This document shows, in pieces, positions 35,400 to 43,674 of a stretch of DNA of 64,000 bases (its first letter is position 1; every line of letters begins with the position of its first letter). The notes under the pieces are model-generated. The model was not told the DNA's origin and made no database searches. It saw only the letters and a program-made list of their open reading frames with translations. The stretch is taken from NCBI RefSeq assembly GCF_010728325.1, contig NZ_AP022570.1, positions 434,001-498,000 on the forward strand, written 5' to 3'. The stretch comes from Mycolicibacterium poriferae (GTDB taxonomy: Bacteria > Actinomycetota > Actinomycetes > Mycobacteriales > Mycobacteriaceae). The position numbers and the translations under genes are program-made.

Positions 35400-36607
35400 G
35401 CGGCCTCGAAGATCGGTGAGGCCATCAGGGTGGTGACGATCGCCACCAGCACCAGCATCGTGAACAGCGTCGGGGTGATGATGCCCGCTTCCAGCCCGAT
35501 GTTGAGCAGGATGAGTTCGATCAGGCCGCGGGCGTTCATCAGCGCGCCGAGGGCTACCGCCTCCCGTGCCGGTACTTTGCTCAACCGCGCCGCTGCCGCG
35601 CAGGCGACGCCCTTGCCGGCGATGGCGACCACCAGCAGTCCGAGGGTCACCGCCCACAGCGTCGGGGTGTTCACCAAACCGATCTCGGTGTTCAGTCCGG
35701 AGTAGACGAAGAACAACGGCAGCAGCAGTGCCGTCGTCAACGGTTCGATCCTGTCGGTGAGGCGACGTGCGAAGTGACCCGACGGCATGGCGACGCCGAG
35801 AACGAATGCCCCGAAGATGGCGTAGATGCCGATCGTGTCGGTGATCCAGGCACACGCCATGAGCAGGATCAGCACCGTACTGAGAACCGGCGCCCCGATC
35901 GTCTCCTGTCCGGACGGTCGGTCCAGTCGGCGCAGCACGCGCCGCCCGGCGGTCAGCAGCACCACCGCGTAGGCGAGACCGCCGACGATGGCGACGACCG
36001 CCGTCGCCGGTGTTCCCCCGTGGGCGGCGAGGACGACGGCCAGGATGCACCACGAGATGGCGTCGGTGGTTGCGCCGCAGGCCAGGGCCAGGCTTCCCAG
36101 AGTCGTTCCGGACAGACCCTTTTCGAAGATGATCCGGGCGAGCATCGGGAACGCGGTGATCGCGATCGAGGCGCCCAGGAACAGCATCGCCATGGCGGGG
36201 CTGACGTCGGCACCGAAGTAGCCACCGTGGTTCAGCAGCGGCACCGCAGCGATGGCACCGAGCGCCAGCGGTGCCAGCGTGCCCGCCGCGGACACCGCCG
36301 CGGCGGTACCGGCCCGCTGCCGGATGTGGTCGACGTCGAAGTTGAGCCCGATGACGAACATGTAGAGGACGAGCCCGATCTGGGCCGTGGTGTAGAGGAC
36401 CACGTTCGTCGGACCCGGCGGAAACAGCGCGTCCTGGACCTCCGGCCAGAGACGACCCAGTAGAGACGGCCCCAGCACCACACCCGCGATCATCTCGCCG
36501 ATGACCGGTGGCTGGCCCAGTCGCTGCGCGAACAGGCCGGCGAGGCGGCATGCCAGCAGGATGACGGCCAACTGCAGGAAGAACTGGATCGCGGTCTCTG
36601 CGGGCAC
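35369..36607 (-). CDS. CPA2 family cation:proton antiporter
   Basis: This 412-residue membrane protein has about twelve hydrophobic segments and the Kef/NapA-type pattern: GQPPVIGEMIAGVVLGPSLLG, FVIGLNFDVDHIRQRAG, LACGATTDAISWCILAVV (the ion-binding region with Asp), and NARGLIELILLNIGLEAGI. It exchanges Na+ or K+ for H+. GTG 36607 is chosen because the open frame upstream would run across the operator palindromes. No C-terminal regulatory domain is present. It is divergent from a TetR gene that probably represses it. Confidence 0.88.
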   Translation of the reverse strand: MPAETAIQFFLQLAVILLACRLAGLFAQRLGQPPVIGEMIAGVVLGPSLLGRLWPEVQDALFPPGPTNVVLYTTAQIGLVLYMFVIGLNFDVDHIRQRAGTAAAVSAAGTLAPLALGAIAAVPLLNHGGYFGADVSPAMAMLFLGASIAITAFPMLARIIFEKGLSGTTLGSLALACGATTDAISWCILAVVLAAHGGTPATAVVAIVGGLAYAVVLLTAGRRVLRRLDRPSGQETIGAPVLSTVLILLMACAWITDTIGIYAIFGAFVLGVAMPSGHFARRLTDRIEPLTTALLLPLFFVYSGLNTEIGLVNTPTLWAVTLGLLVVAIAGKGVACAAAARLSKVPAREAVALGALMNARGLIELILLNIGLEAGIITPTLFTMLVLVAIVTTLMASPIFEAAYGRGRVASG

Positions 36608-36646
36608 GTCACAATCTAGCCCGTCCCTGCCCGCCCTTGACCGCAG

Positions 36647-36683
36647 TGTCACTTAGTGACAGAGTGGATGTCACTAAGTGACA
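36647..36683. promoter_or_regulatory. Twin perfect TetR-type palindromes
   Basis: TGTCACTTAGTGACA (36647-36661) and TGTCACTAAGTGACA (36669-36683) are two perfect 15-bp palindromes, 22 bp centre to centre, that is two helical turns. They lie between the antiporter and the TetR gene, and the second abuts the TetR ribosome binding site (AGGAGGTG). Cooperative binding by two TetR dimers is expected. Confidence 0.8.
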
Positions 36684-36697
36684 GGAGGTGAATCGAG

Positions 36698-37339
36698 GTG
36701 TCCACACCAACCGCGCCCACAGCCGACAGCGACAAGCAGGCCCAGGCCCGGTTGGAAGTGTCCCGGCACGCCTGCGCGCTGTTCTGGGAGCGCGGCTTCG
36801 CCGGCACCAGCGGAGACGACATCGCCGCAGCCGCCGGGCTTTCCACGCGCACCGTCTGGCGGTACTTCCGTAGCAAGGAGAGTTGCGTCGAGCCGGTGCT
36901 CGCCCAGTCGGCACACCGGTTCATCGAGCTGGCATGGCAGTGGCCCCCCGAACTGTCGCTGGCCGAGCACATGGCAGCCCACATGGCCGCGCACCCGCTG
37001 ACCGCGCAGCAGATCGCCGACGAGGTCAGCGCTCTGCGCATCGCGACGATGTCGACGTCCGATCCCGCGTTGCGCACCGCGTATCTGATGGTGCACGACG
37101 AGATGGAACGTGCCTTCGTGCCCGTCCTCGCACGCCGGCTCGGGCTACCGGAGGACCACCTGACCGCACGGCTGTGCGCAGCGGCCGTCACGGGTGCCTT
37201 CCGGGTCATCGACGAAGACGTCGGGCACCGGGCGATCATCAAAAAAGAGAAGGTCACCCAGGAAGAAGCCCTGGCGCTGATCGATCTCGCCATCCGGGAC
37301 GCCACCAACGGCCGCGTCGGCGGCCCCGTGTCGCCCTGA
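36698..37339 (+). CDS. TetR family transcriptional regulator
   Basis: This 213-residue regulator has the TetR DNA-binding domain at residues about 15-65 (ACALFWERGFAGTSGDDIAA, then AAGLSTRTVWRYFRSKESC) and a C-terminal ligand domain of unknown specificity. GTG 36698 is well supported by AGGAGGTG seven bases upstream. Two perfect palindromes separate it from the antiporter gene, so it probably represses both. The ligand is unknown; effects of ions or a toxic compound are plausible. Confidence 0.9.
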   Translation: MSTPTAPTADSDKQAQARLEVSRHACALFWERGFAGTSGDDIAAAAGLSTRTVWRYFRSKESCVEPVLAQSAHRFIELAWQWPPELSLAEHMAAHMAAHPLTAQQIADEVSALRIATMSTSDPALRTAYLMVHDEMERAFVPVLARRLGLPEDHLTARLCAAAVTGAFRVIDEDVGHRAIIKKEKVTQEEALALIDLAIRDATNGRVGGPVSP

Positions 37340-37390
37340 CATCCACTGTCGAAACAGCCTGTACCACAACATATAACGGCACGCATCCAC

Positions 37391-37435
37391 CCGTCGAGTC
37401 GTCACCACCTCGACGGCGTACCCCCGTGCGCCGTC
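37391..37435 (+). promoter_or_regulatory. Overlapping alternative hairpins before the S9 peptidase
   Basis: CCGTCGAG (37391-37398) pairs with CTCGACGG (37409-37416), and GACGGCG (37412-37418) pairs with CGCCGTC (37429-37435). The stems share bases 37412-37416 and so cannot form together. They lie 20 bp before the peptidase start, in its probable 5' leader. Confidence 0.4.
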
Positions 37436-37454
37436 ACACCCGGAAAGGATTCTC

Positions 37455-39335
37455 ATGGCATTGCCCGCACTGATTCCCGTCGAGGACTTCTTCAAGCCAC
37501 CGACCCGTGCCGCCGCGACGCTGTCGCCCGACGGCACGAAGCTGGCATTCCTCGCCCCCTGGCAGAACCGTCTCAACGTGTGGATCGAGGACCTCGACTC
37601 CTCTGAATCCCCCGCTGAGCCGCGATGTGTGACCACCGACGCCAACCGCAGCGTCTTCCACTACGAGTGGACCGACGATCCACGGTGGCTGATCTACCTG
37701 CAGGACACCAACGGTGACGAGAACTGGCATGTCTTCCGCGTCGACCTGGACGACCCCGGGGCCGCCGCCGTCGACCTCACCCCGTTCCCCGGCGCGATGG
37801 CGCTACCCGTCCGCGAGGTCAAAGACGGCAAGACCGGCGTGATGGTGAACAACCGGGAACCGACATTGCTCGACCTGCACGAACTCGACATCGTCACAGG
37901 CGAACTGACGCTGATCGCCGAGAACCCGGGCCAGGTCAACAACTGGCTGAACAACGACAAGGGTGACGTTCTCGCCACGTCGCTGACGCCGGAAGGACAT
38001 CTCGAACTGTCCCGTTGGGACGGCGAGAGACTGTCACATGTAGCAACGTTCGACGGCAGCGACTACCCGGTGGGAATCGACCCGATGGTCATCACGCCCG
38101 AGGGCACCGGCGTGTGGATGGGCTCCAACCGCGACACCGACCGGACCCGGCTCGTGCACGTCGACCTGACCACGGGTGAGGAAACCGAGGTCGACAGTCA
38201 CCCCGAGTTCGACGTCGACCCACGGTCGACCGTCAGCCCGATGATGCCCGCACCTCTCATCCAGCACCGGCGTACCGGCGCGCTGCTCGCGGTGCGCTAC
38301 CTCGGTGAGCGGCAGGTGATTCGCCCGCTCGATCCGGACTTCGCCGAGGTGCTGGCCAGGCTCGAGGCACTGTCGGTGGGAGACATCACCCGACTCTCGT
38401 CGGATGAGGCCGGCCGACGCTGGGTGGTCGGATTCAACGACGACCGTGATCCCGGCGCCACCTACCTCTACGACCACAGCAGCGGCCAGAGCAGGTTGCT
38501 GTACCGGCCGCTCCCCCACCTGGCACCGGAGTCCATGGCGCCGATGCGCCCGGTCACCATCCCGTCGCGGGACGGTCTGGCACTGCATTCCTACCTGACA
38601 TTGCCGGTCGGCGTCGAGCCCGACAAACTTCCGTTGGTGCTGGTGGTCCACGGTGGCCCCTGGTACCGCGACAGCTGGGGCTTCGACGCCGGAGTGCAGA
38701 TGCTGGCCAACCGCGGTTATGCGGTGCTGCAGGTGAACTTCCGCGGGTCCACCGGATACGGGAAGGCATTCCTCAAAGCCGCGATCGGAGAGTTCGCCGG
38801 CAAGATGCACGACGACCTGATCGACGGCGTCAACTGGGCTGTGGAGCAGGGCTACGCCGACCCGGACCGCGTGGCAATCTTCGGCGGATCCTACGGCGGC
38901 TACGCCACCTTGGTCGGCGTCACCGTCACCCCCGACGTTTTCGCCGCCGCCATCGACTACGTCGGTATCTCCGATCTGGCCAACTTCATGCGGACGTTGC
39001 CCCCGATCGCGCGGCCTCATCTGGCCAACAACTGGCATGCCTATGTCGGGGATCCCGACGATCCCGATCAGCTGGCCGACATGCGAAAGCGTTCACCGAT
39101 CACCATGGTCGACCAGATCCGCACCCCGCTGCTGGTGATCCAGGGCGCCAACGATGTTCGCGTCGTCCAGGCAGAGTCCGACAACCTGGTCAACGCGCTG
39201 CGCGACCGCGGCGTCGAGGTCGACTACCTGGTACAGAGCACCGAGGGGCACGGCGCGGTCAACCCGGAGACGGTGATCGAGATGTATCAGAAGGTCTCGG
39301 AGTTCCTCGCCCACCACCTGGGTGGCCGAGCATGA
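37455..39335 (+). CDS. S9 family (prolyl oligopeptidase-like) serine peptidase
   Basis: This 626-residue peptidase has an N-terminal beta-propeller (about residues 20-350) and a C-terminal alpha/beta hydrolase domain. The catalytic triad is Ser479 in [10 protein letters not shown], Asp567 in QGANDVRV and His599 in STEGHG, with the oxyanion region [14 protein letters not shown]. Such enzymes cleave short peptides, often acylaminoacyl or dipeptidyl types. No signal peptide is seen, so it is probably cytoplasmic. It starts at ATG 37455 after GGAAAGG. The stop overlaps the DUF3159 start (ATGA). Confidence 0.9.
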   Translation: MALPALIPVEDFFKPPTRAAATLSPDGTKLAFLAPWQNRLNVWIEDLDSSESPAEPRCVTTDANRSVFHYEWTDDPRWLIYLQDTNGDENWHVFRVDLDDPGAAAVDLTPFPGAMALPVREVKDGKTGVMVNNREPTLLDLHELDIVTGELTLIAENPGQVNNWLNNDKGDVLATSLTPEGHLELSRWDGERLSHVATFDGSDYPVGIDPMVITPEGTGVWMGSNRDTDRTRLVHVDLTTGEETEVDSHPEFDVDPRSTVSPMMPAPLIQHRRTGALLAVRYLGERQVIRPLDPDFAEVLARLEALSVGDITRLSSDEAGRRWVVGFNDDRDPGATYLYDHSSGQSRLLYRPLPHLAPESMAPMRPVTIPSRDGLALHSYLTLPVGVEPDKLPLVLVVHGGPWYRDSWGFDAGVQMLANRGYAVLQVNFRGSTGYGKAFLKAAIGEFAGKMHDDLIDGVNWAVEQGYADPDRVAIFGGSYGGYATLVGVTVTPDVFAAAIDYVGISDLANFMRTLPPIARPHLANNWHAYVGDPDDPDQLADMRKRSPITMVDQIRTPLLVIQGANDVRVVQAESDNLVNALRDRGVEVDYLVQSTEGHGAVNPETVIEMYQKVSEFLAHHLGGRA

Positions 39336-39955
39336 CCGAAGCCCAGACGAAACCCAGCTTGCTCACCCAGATGGGTGGCGTATCGGGGATGGTGTACGCG
39401 GGTCTGCCGAGCGTCGTCTTCGTGGTCGCCAACGCGGCGGCCGATCTGCGCGCGGCTGTCATGCTCGGGGTGGGCGCCGGCGCAGGCATCGCCGGACTAC
39501 GCCTGCTGCGACGAGAACCGCTGCAACCCGCGTTGTCGGGTCTGCTCGGCGTGGCGGTCGGCGCGGTCATCGCCTACCGGACCGGCGACGCCAAGGACTT
39601 CTTCGTCGTCGGCATCTGGGCGAGTCTGCTTCTGGCGCTGGTGTTCCTGGCATCGATCCTGGTGCGTCGGCCGCTGGTCGGTGTCATCTGGAGTGCACTC
39701 AGCGGCAGCAAGCAGACGTGGCGCACCGATCGCACCGCCTTGATCGGCTACGACATCGCCACGCTCGCGGTCACAGCGGTGTTCGCGGCCCGGTTCGTCG
39801 TCCAGAACTGGCTCTACAGTGTCGACGCAACCGGCTGGCTGGCCTTCGCCCGGATCGCCATGGGCTACCCGCTGATGGGGGTCGCTCTGGTGGTGGTCGT
39901 CTGGGCCGTCCGCAGATCCGGGCGACGCGGCGCGGCCCACCCCGCGGACGCCTGA
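39332..39955 (+). CDS. DUF3159 membrane protein
   Basis: This 207-residue membrane protein has about six hydrophobic segments and the DUF3159 pattern: LTQMGGVSGMVYAGLPSVVF, LSGLLGVAVGAVIAYRTGDAKDFF, and ALIGYDIATLAVTAVFAARF. The family is common in actinobacteria and has no known function. The ATG at 39332 overlaps the peptidase stop by four bases, so they are co-translated, but a functional link is not established. Confidence 0.85.
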   Translation: MTEAQTKPSLLTQMGGVSGMVYAGLPSVVFVVANAAADLRAAVMLGVGAGAGIAGLRLLRREPLQPALSGLLGVAVGAVIAYRTGDAKDFFVVGIWASLLLALVFLASILVRRPLVGVIWSALSGSKQTWRTDRTALIGYDIATLAVTAVFAARFVVQNWLYSVDATGWLAFARIAMGYPLMGVALVVVVWAVRRSGRRGAAHPADA

Positions 39956-39960
39956 GCCAA

Positions 39961-40404
39961 TCAGCCGTAGGCCGCGTCGAGAAACCGGCGGCGCACCTCG
40001 GGTGGTGGGATCGGGCAGGTGTCGTACGTGCCCCCGACGTGATAGCGGAACGCCGCGAAGGCAGCGTACACCCGATCGCGCAGCGGTGCCGGGATGGCGC
40101 GCGCCGCCAGCGCGAGTTTCCAGAGACCGCCCAGATACTCGGCGACCCGCAGCAGCGCGGCCGAGCGGATGGCGACCCGTTCGTCGTCTCGCCCGACGTT
40201 CTCGACGTACACCACGGTGTCCACGGTCCGCAGGGCCGGGTGGCGGTCGATCACGTCTCGGGCGTAGTCGCTGTCAAGCGCGGCAAATCGCAGCGTGCCG
40301 CGACGGTCGAAGCGCAGGATGGTGCGCACCGCCCCGTTGCACACTCCGCACACGCCGTCATACAGCAGCACAGGCGGGTTCGACGGGTCGGTATCCGCGC
40401 TCAT
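39961..40404 (-). CDS. DCC (DUF393) family thiol-disulfide oxidoreductase-like protein
   Basis: This 147-residue protein has the signature YDGVCGVCNGAVRTILRFD, containing the CxxC pair, and the later RSAALLRVAEYLGG and FRYHVGGTYDTCPIP of the DCC family. These are predicted thiol-disulfide oxidoreductases with poorly known roles. It starts at ATG 40404 and converges with the DUF3159 gene, 5 bp apart. Upstream on the same strand is the NDH-2 gene. Confidence 0.85.
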   Translation of the reverse strand: MSADTDPSNPPVLLYDGVCGVCNGAVRTILRFDRRGTLRFAALDSDYARDVIDRHPALRTVDTVVYVENVGRDDERVAIRSAALLRVAEYLGGLWKLALAARAIPAPLRDRVYAAFAAFRYHVGGTYDTCPIPPPEVRRRFLDAAYG

Positions 40405-40435
40405 CGGCGTCCTTTCGCGCAGCGTTCACTCATGA

Positions 40436-40474
40436 TGGCAGAAGGTCGTGGCGGAAGGTCGTGGCAGAAGGTCC
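40436..40474. repeat. Three tandem 13-bp repeats
   Basis: Units of the form TGGCrGAAGGTCG occupy 40436-40448, 40449-40461 and 40462-40474, in the 75-bp gap between the DCC and NDH-2 genes. The third unit differs at its last base. The tract may bind a protein or be a replication-slippage product. Confidence 0.75.
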
Positions 40475-40479
40475 CTGCC

Positions 40480-41877
40480 TCAGCCGGTCCGTCTGCCCGC
40501 GGATGGCTCGTCGCGACCGGAGCGGTCGCTCTGGTGCACCGGCGATTCCCAGGTGTACGGCTCCTCCGGATGCCCCGAACCGCCGAGGATGAAGGTCCGG
40601 TCGCTGCGGTTGGCACGCGCGATGGTCGCCAGCCACGTGGCGACAGTGCTGAATCGGTTGCGGACTCCGGTCAGGAAGGCGATGTGGATCAAGCCCCAGC
40701 CCAACCACCCGAGCGCACCGGTGAGCTTGACCGGCCCGGCCTGCAGCAGGGCGTGACCGCGGCTGATGTAGGCCGCCGAGCCCAGATCCCGATAGCGGTA
40801 GTTCTTGCGGCGGCGCCCGGCGAGATCCCGCCGGATGCAGGCGGCGGCATGCAGTCCGCCCTGCATGGCGTTCTCCGCCACCCCGGGCAGCCCGTCCCGC
40901 CCGGCGAGGTCACCGATGACGAACACGTCGCGGTGGCCCGGCACGGAGAGGTCGGCATCCACGGAGATCCGCCCGGACCGGTCGGTCTGTGCACCGAGCG
41001 CCTCGGCGGCATGGCGGGCGAACGGCACCGCCTCGACACCGGCCGTCCACAGCACCGTGCGCACCGCATGGTCGGTACTGGGGCTGCCGTCCTTGGGGGT
41101 CACGGTGATTCCGTCGCGGCGCACGTCGGTGACGTGCACACCGAAATGCAGATCCACGCCCAGGTCTTCGAGCACACGCTGCGCGCTGTCGGTCAGCGCC
41201 GGGGCGAAACTCTTCAGCACCCGGTCACCGCCGTCGAACAGCAGCACGCGGGCGTCGCGCGGCGAGATGCTGTGGAATTCGTTGGCCAACGCCCGCGTCG
41301 CCAATTCGCGGATCTGCCCGGCCAGTTCCACACCGGTGGGCCCGCCGCCCGCGACGGCGAAGGTCAGCCACTGGTCTCGTTCCGGCCCCGGCGGCAGCGT
41401 CTCGGCGATCTCGAAAGCGGCGAACACCCGCCGTCGGATGCTCAGCGCATCGTCGAGGGTCTTCATGCCCGGCGCCCACGTCGCGAACTGCTCGTTGCCG
41501 AAGTAGGACTGGCGCATGCCCGCCGCGATCACCAGATAGTCGTAGTCCACGTCGAAGAACGATTCGTCGGGACGACGGGCGGTGACGCGGCGCGCGTCGG
41601 GATCGAGACGAATCGCCTCGCCGAGAAGCGTCGTCACATTGTGGTGTTGGGCCAACTCCTCGCGCAGCGACCGACTGATCTGCCCGATGCTGAGCGTGCC
41701 CGCCGCACACTGGTACAGCAGAGGCTGAAACACATGGCATGCCGCCCGGTCGAGCAAAGTGACGTCCACCCCGACCTTGCCGAGCCGACGGGCGCAGAAC
41801 AGGCCGCCGAATCCACCGCCGATGATGAGGACCTTGGGCCGGCGCTCGCGTGAGCCGGTCGAGACATCGTGAGCCAT
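40480..41877 (-). CDS. Type II NADH dehydrogenase-like flavoprotein
   Basis: This 465-residue FAD enzyme has two Rossmann motifs, IIGGGFGGLFCARRLG and VAGGGPTGVELAGQI, and the NDH-2 landmarks FQPLLYQCAAGTLS, LLWTAGVEA-like (VLWTAGVEAVPFA), and FVIGDLAG. A hydrophobic stretch near residues 390-415 (LGWLGWGLIHIAFLTGV) fits membrane association. It oxidises NADH and reduces quinone without pumping protons. ATG 41877 starts it. No operon partner is clear. Confidence 0.87.
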   Translation of the reverse strand: MAHDVSTGSRERRPKVLIIGGGFGGLFCARRLGKVGVDVTLLDRAACHVFQPLLYQCAAGTLSIGQISRSLREELAQHHNVTTLLGEAIRLDPDARRVTARRPDESFFDVDYDYLVIAAGMRQSYFGNEQFATWAPGMKTLDDALSIRRRVFAAFEIAETLPPGPERDQWLTFAVAGGGPTGVELAGQIRELATRALANEFHSISPRDARVLLFDGGDRVLKSFAPALTDSAQRVLEDLGVDLHFGVHVTDVRRDGITVTPKDGSPSTDHAVRTVLWTAGVEAVPFARHAAEALGAQTDRSGRISVDADLSVPGHRDVFVIGDLAGRDGLPGVAENAMQGGLHAAACIRRDLAGRRRKNYRYRDLGSAAYISRGHALLQAGPVKLTGALGWLGWGLIHIAFLTGVRNRFSTVATWLATIARANRSDRTFILGGSGHPEEPYTWESPVHQSDRSGRDEPSAGRRTG

Positions 41878-41954
41878 GACTGATCCGTACCCGCTCGGCA
41901 GCGGTTACCCACCCCGGGCTTCCCAGCGGTGGCCAGTGGGTACACCCCCGGGGA

Positions 41955-41968
41955 GTGACGTGCATCAC
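41955..41968. promoter_or_regulatory. CRP-like site
   Basis: GTGA-CGTGCA-TCAC matches the core of the mycobacterial CRP consensus (GTGA-N6-TCAC). It lies 36 bp before the SLC13 transporter start. A single motif match of this length can occur by chance. Confidence 0.35.
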
Positions 41969-42003
41969 GACCAGCCAGCCACGTTCGACGAGGGGAGCGA
42001 CCG

Positions 42004-43659
42004 GTGACGACGGACCACGATGCTCGGGAGGATCTGGAACGCCAACAGCGCGACCCTCGTGGCGACGACGAGGTCGACGAACTGTCGGCGGGGGAACGGG
42101 CGCCTGCGGAGCGGCCGTCGACGTTCCGCAGGCGCTGGCTCGGCTTCGGTGGCGGTCTCCTGCTGGCGGCGCTGGTGTACGTGGTGCTGCCCGCCGACCT
42201 GTCACACCCGGCCAAGGTCACCGCGGCGATCGCCGTGCTCATGGGCGTGTGGTGGATGACCGAGGCCATCCCGATTCCGGCCACCGCGCTGCTGCCGCTG
42301 GTGGTCTTTCCGATCCTCGTCGACGACGTCAGCGTCGACGACGTCGGCGCCAGCTACGGCGCCGACATCATCTTCCTGTTCATGGGCGGCTTCCTGATCG
42401 CGCTGGCAATGCAACGGTGGAACCTGCACCGGCGCATCGCGCTGCTGACGGTGCGGGCGATGGGAACCAGCGCCACGCGGGTCATCGGCGGGTTCATGCT
42501 CGCCACCGCGTTCCTGAGCATGTGGGTCTCGAACACCGCGACCGCCGTGATGATGGTGCCGATCGGTGTCTCGGTGCTGATGCTCGCCGGCACGGTGTCG
42601 GTCCCCCGGAGCGAGGACGAGTCCTCGAGCAGCGACGCGGAACCGACCGGAGACGAGGGAGGCACCGAGGCCGAGGCCGAGGCGCAGGCCGACGAGGAGG
42701 TCAAGGAGCAGGTCAAGCAGTCCAACTTCGGCACCGCGCTGATGCTCGGCATCGCCTATGCGGCGTCAGTCGGGTCGCTGGCGACGATCATCGGCACCCC
42801 GCCGAACACGCTGCTGGTGGGTTACCTGCAGGACGAGCAGGGCATCGACATCAGCTTCGGCCGGTGGATGCTGCTCGGGCTCCCGCTGGCGAGCGTTCTG
42901 CTCGTCATCACCTGGGTGCTGTTGGCCAAGCTGATCTTCAAACCGGAGATCGACGAGCTGCCGGGCGGCCGCAAGCTGTTCAACACCGAGCTGGCCAAGC
43001 TTGGGAAGCCCTCCGGCGGGGAGCGCCGCGTCGCGGTGATCTTCGCCCTCGCCGCGATCAGCTGGATCTCGTTCCCGTTGATCTGGGAGGAGCCGCCCAT
43101 CTCCGACGCCGGCATCGCGATCGCCGCCGGGGTGTTGCTGTTCATCCTGCCGGCGGGCGCGAAACTCGGTGTGCGGCTGCTGGACTGGTCCACCGCGGTG
43201 CAACTGCCGTGGGGGGTGCTGTTGCTGTTCGGGGGCGGTCTGGCGCTGTCCTCACAGTTCAGTTCCTCCGGGCTGACCGAGTGGATCGGCACCCAGGCGC
43301 AGAGCCTGCAGGGTCTGGCCATCCTGCTGCTGGTCGCGGTGATCACAACCGCGGTGATCTTCCTGACCGAGCTGACCAGCAACACCGCCACTGCGGCCAC
43401 GTTCCTGCCGGTCATCGGCGGTGTCGCGGTCGGTATCGGGGCGGACCCGCTGCTGCTGACCATCCCCGTCGCGCTCGCCGCCACCTCGGCGTTCATGCTG
43501 CCGGTGGCGACCCCGCCCAACGCGATCGTGTTCGGAACCGGCTACGTCAACATCGGCAGCATGGTCAAGGGAGGCATCTGGCTGAACCTGATCGCGATCC
43601 TGCTCATCAGCGTGGCCACCACCACGCTGGCGGTCTGGGTGTTCGGGATCTCGACCTGA
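42004..43659 (+). CDS. SLC13/DASS family transporter
   Basis: This 551-residue membrane protein has about eleven segments and the two substrate-binding SNT motifs, SMWVSNTATAVMM and LTSNTATAATFLP, plus TPPN motifs in GTPPNTLLVG and ATPPNAIVFG. The family couples Na+ or H+ to uptake of dicarboxylates, citrate or sulfate. An acidic loop (about residues 200-235, rich in Glu, Ala and Asp) is inserted between membrane segments. The start is GTG 42004; a CRP-like site lies just upstream. Confidence 0.88.
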   Translation: MTTDHDAREDLERQQRDPRGDDEVDELSAGERAPAERPSTFRRRWLGFGGGLLLAALVYVVLPADLSHPAKVTAAIAVLMGVWWMTEAIPIPATALLPLVVFPILVDDVSVDDVGASYGADIIFLFMGGFLIALAMQRWNLHRRIALLTVRAMGTSATRVIGGFMLATAFLSMWVSNTATAVMMVPIGVSVLMLAGTVSVPRSEDESSSSDAEPTGDEGGTEAEAEAQADEEVKEQVKQSNFGTALMLGIAYAASVGSLATIIGTPPNTLLVGYLQDEQGIDISFGRWMLLGLPLASVLLVITWVLLAKLIFKPEIDELPGGRKLFNTELAKLGKPSGGERRVAVIFALAAISWISFPLIWEEPPISDAGIAIAAGVLLFILPAGAKLGVRLLDWSTAVQLPWGVLLLFGGGLALSSQFSSSGLTEWIGTQAQSLQGLAILLLVAVITTAVIFLTELTSNTATAATFLPVIGGVAVGIGADPLLLTIPVALAATSAFMLPVATPPNAIVFGTGYVNIGSMVKGGIWLNLIAILLISVATTTLAVWVFGIST

Positions 43660-43674
43660 GCGACCGCCCGGGGT

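Noticed and set aside
33999..36551. An 850-codon open frame across the FAD monooxygenase and antiporter genes
   Set aside because: It crosses two real genes on different strands and has Arg/Gly-rich composition typical of a shadow frame.
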